Of a stretch of 6,611 bases of DNA, positions 6,392-6,611 are shown piece after piece. Every line of letters begins with the position of its first letter. Within the stretch, counting starts at the first letter, position 1. Made by a program: the position numbers and the translations under genes. The notes beneath the pieces were generated by a model. It was not told the origin of the DNA. It saw only the letters and a program-made list of their open reading frames with translations, and searched no databases. Source of the DNA: DASZZV01 sp035544835 (GTDB taxonomy: Bacteria; Acidobacteriota; Thermoanaerobaculia; Gp7-AA8); assembly GCA_035544835.1 (NCBI GenBank), contig DASZZV010000044.1, positions 1 to 6,611 on the forward strand. The letters are read 5' to 3'.

Positions 6392-6611
6392 GAGGGGCTC
6401 ACCAAGGTCATCGCTGTCATCCCGAGCAAGGGCGGGCGTGCGGGAGGGGCGAGGGACCTCCAGAGCGACGAACGATGTGAGTTGTTACTCCTGATCGTTC
6501 ACGAGAGCGAAGTGATTTCACATCGTCCGTCGTTTGCGAGGTCCCTCGCCCCTCCCACCCGCCCGCCCTTGCTCGGGATGACAGCGATGACCTTGGTGAG
6601 CCCCTCATGAC
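6387..6611. repeat. Large imperfect inverted repeat (94-bp arms, 37-nt loop)
   Basis: The left arm 6387-6480 pairs with the right arm 6518-6611 around a 37-nt centre. By my alignment 87 of 94 positions pair. The outer 52 bp (6387-6438 against 6560-6611) match perfectly, and the mismatches are at 6439, 6441, 6461-6463, 6465 and 6471. Within it is a 169-bp core bounded by TGTCATCCCGAGC (6415-6427) and its complement GCTCGGGATGACA (6571-6583). Outside the core, 28 bp on each side are also inverted copies and include the cheB ribosome site and ATG. The window ends exactly at the mirror of the left arm's outer edge, so the true arm length cannot be seen. This covers the whole non-coding stretch upstream of cheB. 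No convincing -35/-10 promoter was found in it. It could be a MITE-like or REP-like element, an inverted duplication, or an assembly fold-back. Confidence 0.9.
6398..6403 (-). promoter_or_regulatory. Ribosome-binding site of cheB, inside a palindrome arm
   Basis: GGTGAG on the minus strand, six bases before the cheB ATG. It lies within the left arm of the large inverted repeat. The right arm carries the identical GGTGAG (6595-6600, plus strand) six bases before an ATG at 6607. In an RNA spanning both arms, the cheB start region would be base-paired. Confidence 0.7.

Noticed and set aside
6473..6525. CRP-like site from TGTGA ... TCACA in the palindrome centre
   Set aside because: The two half-sites are about 38 bp apart instead of 6 and are explained as the inner end of the palindrome stem.
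6607..6611. Start of a plus-strand gene leaving the window
   Set aside because: There is an ATG with GGTGAG six bases before it, but only five bases remain and they mirror the cheB start exactly, so no gene can be claimed.

Overview
The window holds one tightly packed minus-strand operon of four signal-transduction genes. Repeat sequence lies at both edges. The coding sequence is GC-rich, shown by long spurious open frames on the antisense strand. No gene here fixes the taxon. Dispersed hairpins with TGTCATC...GATGACA ends, together with a REC/histidine-kinase/CheB gene set, would fit a free-living soil or sediment bacterium such as an Acidobacteriota or Gemmatimonadota member. That placement is a weak inference.

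Layout in the direction of transcription (right to left): 6611-6392 is a large, nearly perfect inverted repeat whose left arm contains the ribosome-binding site and start codon of cheB. Then come cheB (6391-5324), a hybrid kinase REC-HisKA-HATPase-REC-HPt (5319-3049), a REC-EAL cyclic-di-GMP phosphodiesterase (3068-1800) and a REC-HisKA-HATPase kinase (1796-315). A possible 62-residue small ORF follows (290-102). The last 100 bases hold a set of short hairpins, one of them repeated 70 bp apart. The genes are separated by +4, -20 and +3 nt, so they are almost certainly co-transcribed and probably translationally coupled.

Every one of the four proteins begins with a receiver (REC) domain, and the hybrid kinase has a second one, giving five receivers with all phosphoacceptor aspartates intact. 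None has a transmembrane segment, a recognisable sensory domain (PAS, GAF, HAMP) or a DNA-binding domain. The outputs are methylesterase, kinase, phosphodiesterase and kinase. The likely reading is a cytoplasmic phosphorelay that takes its input as phosphate from elsewhere (for example a CheA-type kinase outside the window). It would spread phosphate through the HPt and link chemoreceptor adaptation to c-di-GMP breakdown. The two kinases share an N-terminal REC-plus-linker module of about 175 residues that is about 83% identical by eye, followed by different kinase cores, which points to duplication with domain exchange.

Nothing here is clearly a new class of system. The most unusual items are the window-edge palindrome that duplicates the cheB translation start in inverted orientation, the all-receiver gene set, and the strongly conserved unnamed linker after the kinase receivers.
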